A model generated the notes under the pieces. The model saw nothing but the letters and a program-made list of their open reading frames with translations, did no database searches and had not been told where the DNA came from. The position numbers and the translations under genes are program-made. From Dinoroseobacter sp965279125 (GTDB lineage Bacteria; Pseudomonadota; Alphaproteobacteria; Rhodobacterales; Rhodobacteraceae), in NCBI GenBank assembly GCA_965279125.1, contig CBDIHL010000044.1, forward strand, positions 124,001 to 188,000: a stretch of 64,000 nucleotides of DNA, read 5' to 3'. Below, piece after piece: positions 8,157-16,325 of the stretch (the first letter of the stretch is position 1; the number at the start of each line of letters is the position of its first letter).

Positions 8157-8807
8157 CTAGAAGGGTCGGATCACATTGCCGGAATAAAACACGCTCCCCA
8201 GGCCGATCGCGAAGACGATAATGCCCGACAGACTGTGCAGCACGAAGGCCTCCGGAAAATTGCCGCGCGTCTCGTAGGCGAACGCGAAAATCAGCCCCCC
8301 CACGAAGGTCATCGCCAGCACCGTTGGCGACCAATACATCAGATGCGCCAGCGAAAAGAGCCCGGCATTCACCACGACCTGCACCGGCATGTTATCCGGC
8401 AAAATGCGCCCATAGCGACGGAAAAACAGCGGACGGTAGACCAATTCCTGCGGCAGCGCCGACAAGAGCGGATACAGCACGATGATCGCAAGCAACAGCA
8501 GCGGTTGGGTTTTCAGCAACGAAAACAAGGCGTCAGGCTCGGTCAGGCGCAACACGAAATATGCGGTGCTGGCGGTGGCAATCGCGAACACCGCAACGAG
8601 CACCGGATCGATGAAGCGCCAGCCCTCCCACAGCTCGCTCCATTGGAAATCACGGGTGAACGCCAAAAGGACAATGCCCACGGCGGTCAGCGCGAACAAA
8701 ACCTGGAAGATCATACCAGCGGGCAAGAACACCGCCGCTGCAATCGGGCCGACGCAAAACAAGGCCACAAACTCGATCCAAAGTTTGGTGCGGCGTAATC
8801 GGCTCAT
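8157..8807 (-). CDS. CPBP-family intramembrane protease-like protein
   Basis: This 216-residue protein has about six hydrophobic segments and fits the CPBP (CAAX protease and bacteriocin-processing) family. Motif 1, normally EExxxR, appears as QELVYR near residue 122; motif 2 is FSLAH near residue 150; motif 3 is LHSLSG near residue 195. The first Glu is thus replaced by Gln, so protease activity is uncertain. The start at 8807 is set by AAAGGA 6 bases upstream. Family members process peptides or act as membrane chaperones; the substrate here is unknown. Confidence 0.8.
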   Translation of the reverse strand: MSRLRRTKLWIEFVALFCVGPIAAAVFLPAGMIFQVLFALTAVGIVLLAFTRDFQWSELWEGWRFIDPVLVAVFAIATASTAYFVLRLTEPDALFSLLKTQPLLLLAIIVLYPLLSALPQELVYRPLFFRRYGRILPDNMPVQVVVNAGLFSLAHLMYWSPTVLAMTFVGGLIFAFAYETRGNFPEAFVLHSLSGIIVFAIGLGSVFYSGNVIRPF

Positions 8808-9024
8808 CTGTGGTCCTTTCGCGTGCATCGGCGTGCTCGGCCAATGCTTAGCGCCCGAAACGGCGCGCTCCAAGCCTTAGAAAAGCGACGTGCCTCGCCC
8901 AAAACCGAAAGCGCCCCGCACAAAGCGACCAACGCCGCTGCCCCGCATCAGTCCTGCCTTGCACCGCCCGGCCCCTCGCGTATAACGCGCCGAGTTTGCC
9001 TGCCGCCAAAAAGGGGACCGCGTG

Positions 9025-12000
9025 ATGCCCAAACGCACCGATATCTCGACCATCATGATTATCGGAGCCGGCCCCATCGTTATTGGCCAGGCCTGCGAGT
9101 TCGACTATTCCGGCGCACAGGCCTGCAAAGCCCTGCGCGAAGAGGGCTACCGGGTCGTTTTGGTGAACTCCAACCCCGCAACGATCATGACCGATCCGGG
9201 TCTGGCAGATGCCACCTATATTGAGCCGATTACCCCCGAAGTCGTCGCCAAGATCATCGAGAAAGAGCGCCCTGACGCGTTGCTGCCGACCATGGGCGGG
9301 CAAACCGGTCTGAACACATCGCTTGCGCTCGAAGAAATGGGCATTCTCGACAAATTCGGCGTCGAGATGATCGGCGCGAAGCGTCCTGCCATCGAGATGG
9401 CCGAGGACCGCGCGCTGTTTCGCGAAGCCATGGACCGGATTGGGCTGGAAAACCCCAAAGCGACCATTGTGACCGCCCCCAAGCGCGACGATGGCAGCCG
9501 TGATCTGGATGCCGGGATGGCCGAGGCGCGGGCCGCCCTCGAAGAGATCGGCCTGCCCGCCATTATTCGCCCCGCCTTCACCCTTGGCGGCACCGGTGGC
9601 GGTGTTGCGTATAACCGCGATGATTACGAGCATTTCTGCCGCTCGGGCATGGACGCGTCGCCGGTGGGCCAGATCCTGATCGACGAGTCGCTGCTGGGGT
9701 GGAAAGAGTTCGAGATGGAAGTCGTGCGCGACAAGGCCGACAACGCGATCATCGTCTGCGCCATCGAAAACGTTGACCCAATGGGCGTGCATACCGGCGA
9801 CAGTATAACGGTCGCCCCTGCCCTGACGCTGACGGACAAGGAATACCAGATCATGCGCAACGGCTCGATTGCCGTGCTGCGCGAGATCGGGGTGGAAACC
9901 GGCGGGTCCAACGTGCAATGGGCGGTGAACCCTGCCGATGGCCGCATGGTGGTGATCGAGATGAACCCGCGCGTGTCGCGGTCCTCGGCCCTGGCGTCGA
10001 AGGCGACCGGCTTCCCGATTGCCAAGATCGCCGCGAAACTGGCCGTGGGATATACGCTAGACGAGCTGGACAACGACATAACCAAAGTCACGCCCGCAAG
10101 CTTCGAGCCGACGATTGACTATGTTGTCACGAAGATCCCGAAATTTGCGTTTGAAAAGTTTCCGGGGGCCGAGCCGCTGCTCTCCACCGCGATGAAATCC
10201 GTGGGCGAAGCAATGGCCATCGGGCGGACCATCCACGAATCGTTGCAAAAAGCGCTGGCGAGCATGGAATCTGGCCTCACGGGCTTCGACGAGATCGAGA
10301 TTGCAGGCGCGCCTGACGAGGCTGCGATTGTCGCCGAGTTGTCGCGCCAAACCCCCGACCGGATCCGGGTGATCGCCCAAGCCATGCGCTTTGGGATGAG
10401 CAACGACCGCATTCAAGCGGCGACCGCGTTTGACCCTTGGTTCCTCGCTCGAATCCGCGAAATTGTGGACATGGAAGCGGACGTTAAGCGCGACGGCTTG
10501 CCGGTAACGCAAGACGGTCTGCGCGCGCTTAAGATGATGGGCTTCACCGATGCGCGGCTTGCCAAGCTGACCGGACGCGATGAAGGCCAAGTGCGCCGCG
10601 CCCGGACCCGCCTTGGCGTGCGCGCGGTGTTCAAGCGGATCGACACCTGTGCGGCCGAGTTCGAAGCGCAGACACCTTATATGTACTCCACCTATGAGGC
10701 CCCGGTCATGGGCGAGGTCGAATGCGAAGCCCGGCCTTCGGATCGCAAGAAAGTTGTGATTTTGGGTGGCGGTCCCAACCGGATCGGCCAAGGGATCGAG
10801 TTCGATTACTGCTGCTGTCACGCCTGTTTCGCCCTGACCGATCAAGGCTTTGAGACGATCATGATCAACTGCAACCCCGAGACGGTGTCGACCGATTACG
10901 ACACCTCGGACCGGTTGTACTTTGAGCCTCTGACTTTGGAGCATGTGCTGGAAATTCTGCGGGTAGAGCAGGACAACGGCACGCTTCATGGCGTCATCGT
11001 CCAGTTCGGGGGGCAGACGCCGTTGAAGCTTGCGCGCGCGCTGGAGGCTGAAGGTATTCCGATCCTCGGCACGACACCCGACGCGATTGATCTGGCCGAA
11101 GACCGCGAGCGGTTTCAGGCGTTGGTGAACGATTTGGACCTGAAGCAGCCGCGCAACGGCATTGCCTCTACCGACGCGCAAGCGCTTGAAATTGCAGCGG
11201 AGATTGGCTTTCCACTGGTGATCCGCCCGTCTTATGTGTTGGGCGGGCGCGCGATGGAAATCGTACGTGACATGACCCAGCTGGAGCGCTATATCCGCGA
11301 CGCGGTCGTGGTCTCCGGGGACAGCCCCGTGCTGCTCGACAGCTACCTCTCGGGCGCGGTCGAGGTCGATGTCGATGCGCTGAGTGACGGCGAAAGCGTC
11401 CATGTCGCCGGGATCATGCAACATATCGAAGAAGCGGGTGTCCATTCCGGCGATAGTGCGTGCTCGCTACCGCCTCATACCCTGCCCGCCGGGATCATCC
11501 TTGAGATGCGCCGCCAGACCGAAGCTTTGGCCCGTGCCTTGCGCGTGGTTGGGCTGATGAACATCCAGTTCGCGGTCAAAGACGGCGAGGTCTACCTGAT
11601 CGAGGTGAACCCCCGTGCCAGCCGCACGGTGCCTTTCGTAGCCAAGGCAACGGACAGCGCGATTGCTTCTATCGCAGCGCGCCTGATGGCAGGCGAGCCG
11701 CTGTCGAACTTCCCCCTGCGCGCGCCCTATCCGGATGCCGAAGACCCGATGACGGTGCTGCCTTTGGGCAACCCTTTCACGTTGGCCGACCCCAATACAC
11801 CTTGGTTCAGCGTCAAAGAGGCCGTGCTGCCTTTCGCCCGTTTCCCCGGGGTGGATACCCTTCTGGGGCCAGAAATGCGCTCCACCGGCGAGGTGATGGG
11901 CTGGGATCGATCCTTCCCCCGCGCGTTCCTCAAGGCGCAACTGGGGGCAGGCACGGTTTTGCCGTCCAAAGGCACCGTGTTTATTTCCGTCAAAGAAGAC

Positions 12001-12357
12001 GACAAGACCGCCGTTTTGGTCGAAACGGCCCAGATCCTGACCAACCACGGCTTCACCCTTATCGCCACGCGCGGCACTGCAGAGTTCTTGTCTTCGCACG
12101 GCATGGATTGCGAAATCGTTAACAAGGTCTACGAGGGGCGCCCGAATATCGTCGACCGCCTTAAAGATGGCGATGTCACCTTGGTGTTGAACACCACCGA
12201 AGGGGCGCAAGCGGTCGAGGATAGCCGCTCCATGCGAAATGTGGCCCTAATGGACCGTATCCCATATTTCACCACGCTTTCGGCCAGCCACGCAGCCGCG
12301 CAAGCCATTGATGCGCAAGAAGAAGGGGATGTGGATGTGCGGGCATTGCAGGGCTAA
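9025..12357 (+). CDS. carB: Carbamoyl-phosphate synthase large chain
   Basis: The 1,110-residue enzyme combines ammonia (from glutamine via CarA), bicarbonate and two ATP to make carbamoyl phosphate for arginine and pyrimidine synthesis. Two homologous ATP-grasp halves are visible: GPIVIGQACEFDYSGAQACK at the start and GPNRIGQGIEFDYCCCHA near residue 585, with a C-terminal MGS-like allosteric domain after about residue 960. Two start codons are adjacent (GTG 9022, ATG 9025); AAGGGGA ends 7 bases before the ATG, so 9025 is preferred. carA is not in the window. The carbamate and carboxyphosphate halves both look intact. Confidence 0.98.
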   Translation: MPKRTDISTIMIIGAGPIVIGQACEFDYSGAQACKALREEGYRVVLVNSNPATIMTDPGLADATYIEPITPEVVAKIIEKERPDALLPTMGGQTGLNTSLALEEMGILDKFGVEMIGAKRPAIEMAEDRALFREAMDRIGLENPKATIVTAPKRDDGSRDLDAGMAEARAALEEIGLPAIIRPAFTLGGTGGGVAYNRDDYEHFCRSGMDASPVGQILIDESLLGWKEFEMEVVRDKADNAIIVCAIENVDPMGVHTGDSITVAPALTLTDKEYQIMRNGSIAVLREIGVETGGSNVQWAVNPADGRMVVIEMNPRVSRSSALASKATGFPIAKIAAKLAVGYTLDELDNDITKVTPASFEPTIDYVVTKIPKFAFEKFPGAEPLLSTAMKSVGEAMAIGRTIHESLQKALASMESGLTGFDEIEIAGAPDEAAIVAELSRQTPDRIRVIAQAMRFGMSNDRIQAATAFDPWFLARIREIVDMEADVKRDGLPVTQDGLRALKMMGFTDARLAKLTGRDEGQVRRARTRLGVRAVFKRIDTCAAEFEAQTPYMYSTYEAPVMGEVECEARPSDRKKVVILGGGPNRIGQGIEFDYCCCHACFALTDQGFETIMINCNPETVSTDYDTSDRLYFEPLTLEHVLEILRVEQDNGTLHGVIVQFGGQTPLKLARALEAEGIPILGTTPDAIDLAEDRERFQALVNDLDLKQPRNGIASTDAQALEIAAEIGFPLVIRPSYVLGGRAMEIVRDMTQLERYIRDAVVVSGDSPVLLDSYLSGAVEVDVDALSDGESVHVAGIMQHIEEAGVHSGDSACSLPPHTLPAGIILEMRRQTEALARALRVVGLMNIQFAVKDGEVYLIEVNPRASRTVPFVAKATDSAIASIAARLMAGEPLSNFPLRAPYPDAEDPMTVLPLGNPFTLADPNTPWFSVKEAVLPFARFPGVDTLLGPEMRSTGEVMGWDRSFPRAFLKAQLGAGTVLPSKGTVFISVKEDDKTAVLVETAQILTNHGFTLIATRGTAEFLSSHGMDCEIVNKVYEGRPNIVDRLKDGDVTLVLNTTEGAQAVEDSRSMRNVALMDRIPYFTTLSASHAAAQAIDAQEEGDVDVRALQG

Positions 12358-12508
12358 GCCACTCAAATCGATAAAGATTTAAGGAAAGTTAGCCGCAAAT
12401 AAGCCATGCAAACTGCAATTGCGCATTTCTTGCCCCATTCCAGCAGCTTACGCCTCTGAGCTGCCGCCCTCCAGCCTTATTCACGCCATGCTGGTAACGG
12501 ATCGTTAA

Positions 12509-12533
12509 GCCCTCGACTTTTACGAGTGAGGGC
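12509..12533 (+). promoter_or_regulatory. Hairpin covering the ribosome site of the DUF2726-like gene
   Basis: GCCCTC at 12509-12514 pairs with GAGGGC at 12528-12533, and ACT 516-518 with AGT 525-527, leaving a six-base loop. GAGGG is the only Shine-Dalgarno-like sequence before the ATG at 12537, so folding would hide it. This could lower or gate translation, but no ligand or thermometer is shown. The rest of the 179-base gap after carB holds no other element I can support. Confidence 0.45.
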
Positions 12534-12536
12534 GAA

Positions 12537-13325
12537 ATGGATCAGTATCTGAATATTGCCACAGCCACATTGCGTGGACTAGCCGCCGAAGATTGGGCCG
12601 TTGCCGCAGCTGTGTTGTTTGGCACCGTATTCATTATGCGCAGCTTGCGGATGATGCGGCGCGCGGCCCCTGCAGCCATGGGCCCTGATTTGCGCGATCT
12701 CGATCCGGTCGCAGCCCCTCCCCGGCGGCCCGAGCGTCCGGCGCGCACCGCCCCAAGCCCCGTTCCGGTCAAGCCCGTGCGACGTCCAGAACGCGTGCGT
12801 GCAACACAGCCCAACCCAAAGCCCGAACCGCAGGATGTCCGCTTTCGCGACAGCGTTCTTGGCGCACGCGCTGACACCGAGGCCGCGATACCCGCAGATG
12901 ACGTGGCCCATGCGCTTGCATCCGTGCAATTCGCTGGCACCTCATTGATGAAGTGGCAGGAATACTGCCTGTTGCGCGATATTGAAGGCCTGTTGGAGCG
13001 TTTGGGAAGTGGTCACCGCCTGTTCTGTCATGTTGCGATCAGCGAGTTTTTCTCGCCCGCGCCGGATCAGCACTCCCCGGCTCTGTGCGCCGCGGTCGAA
13101 AAAGCAGTCGCACCGTACCGCGTTGATTTTCTGGTGGTCGATCGCCAAGGCTACCCAGCGCTCGGCCTCGGGTTCGATCAAACGGACCCGGTTGTGCGCA
13201 CCGTCTTTAAGCAAGCAGGCCTGCCCAGCCTGACCGTAAAATCCGACTACGACTGGACCGAATTGGAACGAAAGCTCGCCCAGGTGCTGGGCTCTGCCCC
13301 GCGCCAAATGCGCAAAACCGCTTGA
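12537..13325 (+). CDS. Membrane-anchored DUF2726-like protein
   Basis: The 262-residue protein has a single N-terminal membrane helix (about residues 20-36, ending RSLRMMRR), a proline/arginine-rich linker to about residue 100, and a globular C-terminal domain from about 130. That domain resembles DUF2726, a restriction-endonuclease-like fold: VDFLVVDRQGYPALGLGFD near residue 200 and VFKQAGLPSLTV after it. In the family this strand normally carries an acidic pair (ELDD-like); here it is LGFD, so nuclease activity may be lost. A hairpin overlaps the ribosome site. It is followed by a second membrane-anchored nuclease-related gene in the same direction. Function unknown. Confidence 0.65.
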   Translation: MDQYLNIATATLRGLAAEDWAVAAAVLFGTVFIMRSLRMMRRAAPAAMGPDLRDLDPVAAPPRRPERPARTAPSPVPVKPVRRPERVRATQPNPKPEPQDVRFRDSVLGARADTEAAIPADDVAHALASVQFAGTSLMKWQEYCLLRDIEGLLERLGSGHRLFCHVAISEFFSPAPDQHSPALCAAVEKAVAPYRVDFLVVDRQGYPALGLGFDQTDPVVRTVFKQAGLPSLTVKSDYDWTELERKLAQVLGSAPRQMRKTA

Positions 13326-13470
13326 TCGGGTTGGGCATAACGCAGGTGGGTTCGCGCAACAGCGCTTCGGTAATTTGGACCGATTCGCGCGAGGGCATTG
13401 AAACCTTACGCCGATTGCGTGTTTGTCGACCGCAAAAAGCATAAACGAGAGTAGCAGTAGGTATACCGTC

Positions 13471-14892
13471 ATGGATCTTTCAATCGTCACCGACTTTTTG
13501 CAAGGCGCGCTCGCAAACGCGCCCGCCCCCCTTCAAGGCCTCGCCACACGCGACCCGATGGAGCTGATCTATGGCGCGGCCGGATTGCTGTCAGCGACGC
13601 TTCTGTTGCTGTTTGTGTCGCGCCGCCGTCGCCGCAAAAAGGCCGCTCATTCGGCAAAATCTGCACCTGTAAAGGCGAGCCGCAAGGCCAAGCAACAGGC
13701 CCCAGAGGCACCGAAGCAGGCTGCGTCCGTCCCACAAACCGCTGCGGATGACGACACATTGCCAGCGCCACCAACCCCTGTTCGCCCGCAGCGCGCAGCC
13801 TCTTTGAAGCTGGCAACCAGCAATGGCGATGACGCGCGTGCCGCCGCACCCGCGCCGATGCCAGCCGCGCGCAGTGACCTTAGCGAGATCGGCGTCTACA
13901 CCCCGCATTTCGACCAGCACGACAGTGATGCATTTCGCGAGGCGATCAAGGATGTCCGGGACGCGCAGGCGCAAGTGGCGACGGGTGCCGGGATCATTGT
14001 TGCAACGCAAGACGCGACCGACGCGGATCCAGCGGCGCAGGCTGCCGAGCGTCTCGCCGCACGTGCCTTCACCGCAGATTGTGACGCCGCGATTGCGACG
14101 GTACGCTGGAATTCGATCGAGCAAATGGAAGACCGCCTTGAGAAAACCAAGACGAATATCGACGCGTCTCTGGCGCTCCATGGACGCGCGGTGAACCCCG
14201 CCTTTGCGGCGCTGAAGCTCAAGGAATTGCGGCTGACCCATGAGCAACGCGAGAAGCTAAAGGCCGAAAAAGACCTTCGCGCGGAACTTGCGCGCCTGAA
14301 AAAGGAAGAAACGTTGCTGGTTAAAGACGCCAAGCTTGCCGAAAAGGAAGAGGCGCTGCTGCAAGTCCAGTTGAACAAAGCAAAGCAAGCCGCACAAAAA
14401 GCAACCGGCGAGGAGGCGTTCGAGCTCGAAGCACGCGTCGGTGACCTGGCACGGCAATTGGAAGATGCGCACCAGGTCAGCGCGCGCGCACAATCGATGG
14501 TCGAGATCTCCACCGCAGGGCATCTTTATGTGGCGTCCAATGTGGGTGCGTTTGGCGAGGGGGTGTTCAAAATCGGCATCACCCGCAGGCCAGATCCTGA
14601 AAGCTTTGTCGAAGACCTTGCCCAGGACAGCGTGCCGTTTCCATTTGATGTTCACGCCATGGTCTATGCCGAAGATGCCGAAGCGCTGCGCGACAAGGTT
14701 TATGCCGCGTTCGAAGGCAATCGCCTGAACCGGACGGGCGCAAGCAACGGGTTCTTCACGCTTTCACTGGATGAAATCACCGCCGTGCTCAGCCGCGAGG
14801 CGCCGGATGCGGCTTTTACAAGTCCCGCTGAGGCAAAAGGCTATCACCAAACTTTGGCTCAACTGCGCCAAGCCGAAAGCGGGGCCGCCTAA
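13471..14892 (+). CDS. Membrane-anchored DUF4041 / GIY-YIG (MUG113, T5orf172-type) protein
   Basis: This 473-residue protein has an N-terminal membrane helix (about 32-50) followed by RRRRRKK, a long Ala/Pro-rich linker, a DUF4041 coiled-coil region (about 195-345; RAFTADCDAAIATVRWNSIE and a Lys/Glu-rich helix) and a C-terminal GIY-YIG domain (about 350-440) of the T5orf172/MUG113 type: GHLYVASN, VFKIGITRR and VPFPFDVHAMVYAEDA are hallmark strings. Soluble DUF4041 proteins occur in phages and mobile elements; a membrane anchor is not usual. The ATG at 13471 is used; upstream in-frame TTG at 13423 has no ribosome site. The terminator at 14938 follows. Target unknown. Confidence 0.75.
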   Translation: MDLSIVTDFLQGALANAPAPLQGLATRDPMELIYGAAGLLSATLLLLFVSRRRRRKKAAHSAKSAPVKASRKAKQQAPEAPKQAASVPQTAADDDTLPAPPTPVRPQRAASLKLATSNGDDARAAAPAPMPAARSDLSEIGVYTPHFDQHDSDAFREAIKDVRDAQAQVATGAGIIVATQDATDADPAAQAAERLAARAFTADCDAAIATVRWNSIEQMEDRLEKTKTNIDASLALHGRAVNPAFAALKLKELRLTHEQREKLKAEKDLRAELARLKKEETLLVKDAKLAEKEEALLQVQLNKAKQAAQKATGEEAFELEARVGDLARQLEDAHQVSARAQSMVEISTAGHLYVASNVGAFGEGVFKIGITRRPDPESFVEDLAQDSVPFPFDVHAMVYAEDAEALRDKVYAAFEGNRLNRTGASNGFFTLSLDEITAVLSREAPDAAFTSPAEAKGYHQTLAQLRQAESGAA

Positions 14893-14937
14893 ACACCCGC
14901 AAACGCGCATATCCAATTGAGTGTGCTTGCAAAAGAA

Positions 14938-14967
14938 AACGCCTCGCAATCTTCATTGCGGGGCGTT
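14938..14967. terminator. Bidirectional intrinsic terminator
   Basis: AACGCC-T-CGCAAT pairs with ATTGCG-G-GGCGTT around a CTTC tetraloop, a 13-pair stem with one T-G pair. Upstream bases give a U-rich tail for the minus strand (GTTTTCTTTTGC) and GTTTGTT follows on the plus strand. It separates the convergent DUF4041 gene and the phage-regulator-like gene. Confidence 0.85.
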
Positions 14968-14994
14968 TGTTCCGTCATGAATGGGCGACCAGGA

Positions 14995-15456
14995 TCAGCC
15001 TTCGGGCGGACCTTCCTCCAAATGCAGCTTCATTTCCAACAGCACCTGCTGGATCGCCACGGTTTCACGCAACAAGCGCTTAGCCTCGTTTATCGAAATA
15101 ACGCCGTCCTCGATGGATTGGTTATACTCCGCCATCAGCATCGCAAACCGCTGCGACAGCTTGATAACATCGCTATTCACCCCATCGGAGCGCTCATTCC
15201 GGCGCTCGGCATTATAGCTCAGCGTCACCCCGCGCAACTCGGCCAAGGCCGTGGTTACATGCGGAAAGCGCGCGGCTTCTTCCAAGGCGGCAACCGTATC
15301 AATCGGCATGAAACGATCAGCATGCTCGGCATGGTCTGAATAGTACCGGCCCAGCGTTGCTTTCGACTTGCCCGACAGAGCCGCAGCCGCCTCAACACCT
15401 ACATCCTTGACCAGCGCCTCGGTGTGTTTCTTCAAATAGCCACGTGGGTTCGTCAC
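14995..15456 (-). CDS. Phage CII-like regulatory protein, HTH-containing
   Basis: The 153-residue protein begins MTNPRGYLKKHTEALVKDVG and shows a helix-turn-helix-like segment, AAAALSGKSKATLGRYYSD (about residues 24-42), followed by FMPIDTVAALEEAARFPHVT. The arrangement 'HTH, then M-P-I-D-x-V, then L-E' is typical of small prophage regulators related to CII. The C-terminal half is helical and may mediate dimerisation. No prophage structural genes are nearby; it may be a relic or domesticated regulator. It converges on the DUF4041 gene across a shared terminator. Specific function unknown. Confidence 0.6.
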   Translation of the reverse strand: MTNPRGYLKKHTEALVKDVGVEAAAALSGKSKATLGRYYSDHAEHADRFMPIDTVAALEEAARFPHVTTALAELRGVTLSYNAERRNERSDGVNSDVIKLSQRFAMLMAEYNQSIEDGVISINEAKRLLRETVAIQQVLLEMKLHLEEGPPEG

Positions 15457-15479
15457 GATACTCTGCCTCTTTACCGACT

Positions 15480-15633
15480 GGGGGAATTGTCAAATCGCAT
15501 TCCCACTACTGCACCTTGCCCAATTCTGCGACAAAAAACCGTCCGGGGCCAGTCCTTGGATGTGTGTACCAGTTCCCAGACCCCATTCTGGGCATAGGTG
15601 AGGGCCTGTCGATGCGTGCGTCGGCAGGCCTTT
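15480..15633 (+). ncRNA. Possible small RNA ending in a terminator-like hairpin
   Basis: The 269-base gap before tdk has no convincing ORF but contains two consecutive plus-strand hairpins: CCCAGA/TCTGGG near 15575-15592 and GGCCTGTCGA (15603-15612) with TCGGCAGGCC (15621-15630) followed by TTT. No plus-strand gene lies upstream that would need a terminator, so a small transcript is possible. No clear -10/-35 pair was identified and the sequence matches neither SRP RNA nor tmRNA by eye. Start coordinate is a guess. Confidence 0.25.
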
Positions 15634-15725
15634 CACGGGTTAGGCGAAGGCTGCGCGCCGCTGCCTGCCGGCAGAGGACCAAGACCGACTTGCCCCGCAC
15701 CTAAGGCTCGGGCTAGGCACGTCCC

Positions 15726-16325
15726 ATGGCCAAACTCTATTTCCATTACTCGACGATGAATGCGGGCAAATCGACGATCCTGTTGCAAGCCTCGCACAAC
15801 TATGTCGAGCGCGGGATGCAAACCTATTTGCTGACGGCGAAGGTCGACACGCGCGCAGGCGCGGGACGGATCGGCAGCCGGATCGGGATCGGAGCGGAAG
15901 CCGATTTGTTCACACCGCAAAGCGATCTGTTCGCCCAAATCGCCGCGCGGCGCGCCCAAGGCCCCTGCGCATGCGTGTTCATTGATGAGGCCCAGTTCTT
16001 AACCAAAGAGCAGGTTTGGCAATTGGCCCGCGCGGTCGACGATCAAGGCATCCCGATTATGTGCTACGGGCTGCGCGTTGATTTCCGGGGCGAGCTTTTT
16101 CCCGGCTCGGCAGCGCTTCTCGCCCTCGCAGATGAAATGCGCGAAGTCCGCACCATCTGCCATTGCGGTCGCAAGGCGACAATGGTGGTGCGGCGCGGCG
16201 AAGATGGCACAGCATTGCACGATGGCGCACAAGTTCAGATCGGCGGGAACGAAACCTATGTTTCGCTGTGTCGGCGGCACTGGCGCGCGGAAATGGGTGA
16301 TCCAAGCGACCAAGCGGCTTGCTAG
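15726..16325 (+). CDS. tdk: Thymidine kinase
   Basis: The 199-residue enzyme phosphorylates thymidine to dTMP in the salvage pathway. The type II fold is clear: P-loop STMNAGKST near residue 10, Walker B-like FIDEAQFL near residue 88, lasso/zinc cysteines CHCGRKA and CRRHW near residues 146 and 187, and the substrate-binding QIGGNETYVSLC. Length is normal. Its TAG shares four bases (CTAG, 16322-16325) with the stop of the convergent dehydrogenase gene. The possible small RNA lies just upstream. Confidence 0.97.
   Translation: MAKLYFHYSTMNAGKSTILLQASHNYVERGMQTYLLTAKVDTRAGAGRIGSRIGIGAEADLFTPQSDLFAQIAARRAQGPCACVFIDEAQFLTKEQVWQLARAVDDQGIPIMCYGLRVDFRGELFPGSAALLALADEMREVRTICHCGRKATMVVRRGEDGTALHDGAQVQIGGNETYVSLCRRHWRAEMGDPSDQAAC

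Noticed and set aside
10057..11445. 462-codon minus-strand frame inside carB
   Set aside because: Shadow of carB; His- and Arg-rich composition typical of antisense translation.
15480..15633. 6S RNA or SRP RNA in the gap before tdk
   Set aside because: The SRP core GGTCAGGTCCGGAAGGAAG is absent and no convincing 6S central bubble or usual neighbours are seen.
15506..15700. 64-codon minus-strand frame before tdk
   Set aside because: No ribosome site or recognisable sequence; overlaps the hairpins of the possible small RNA.
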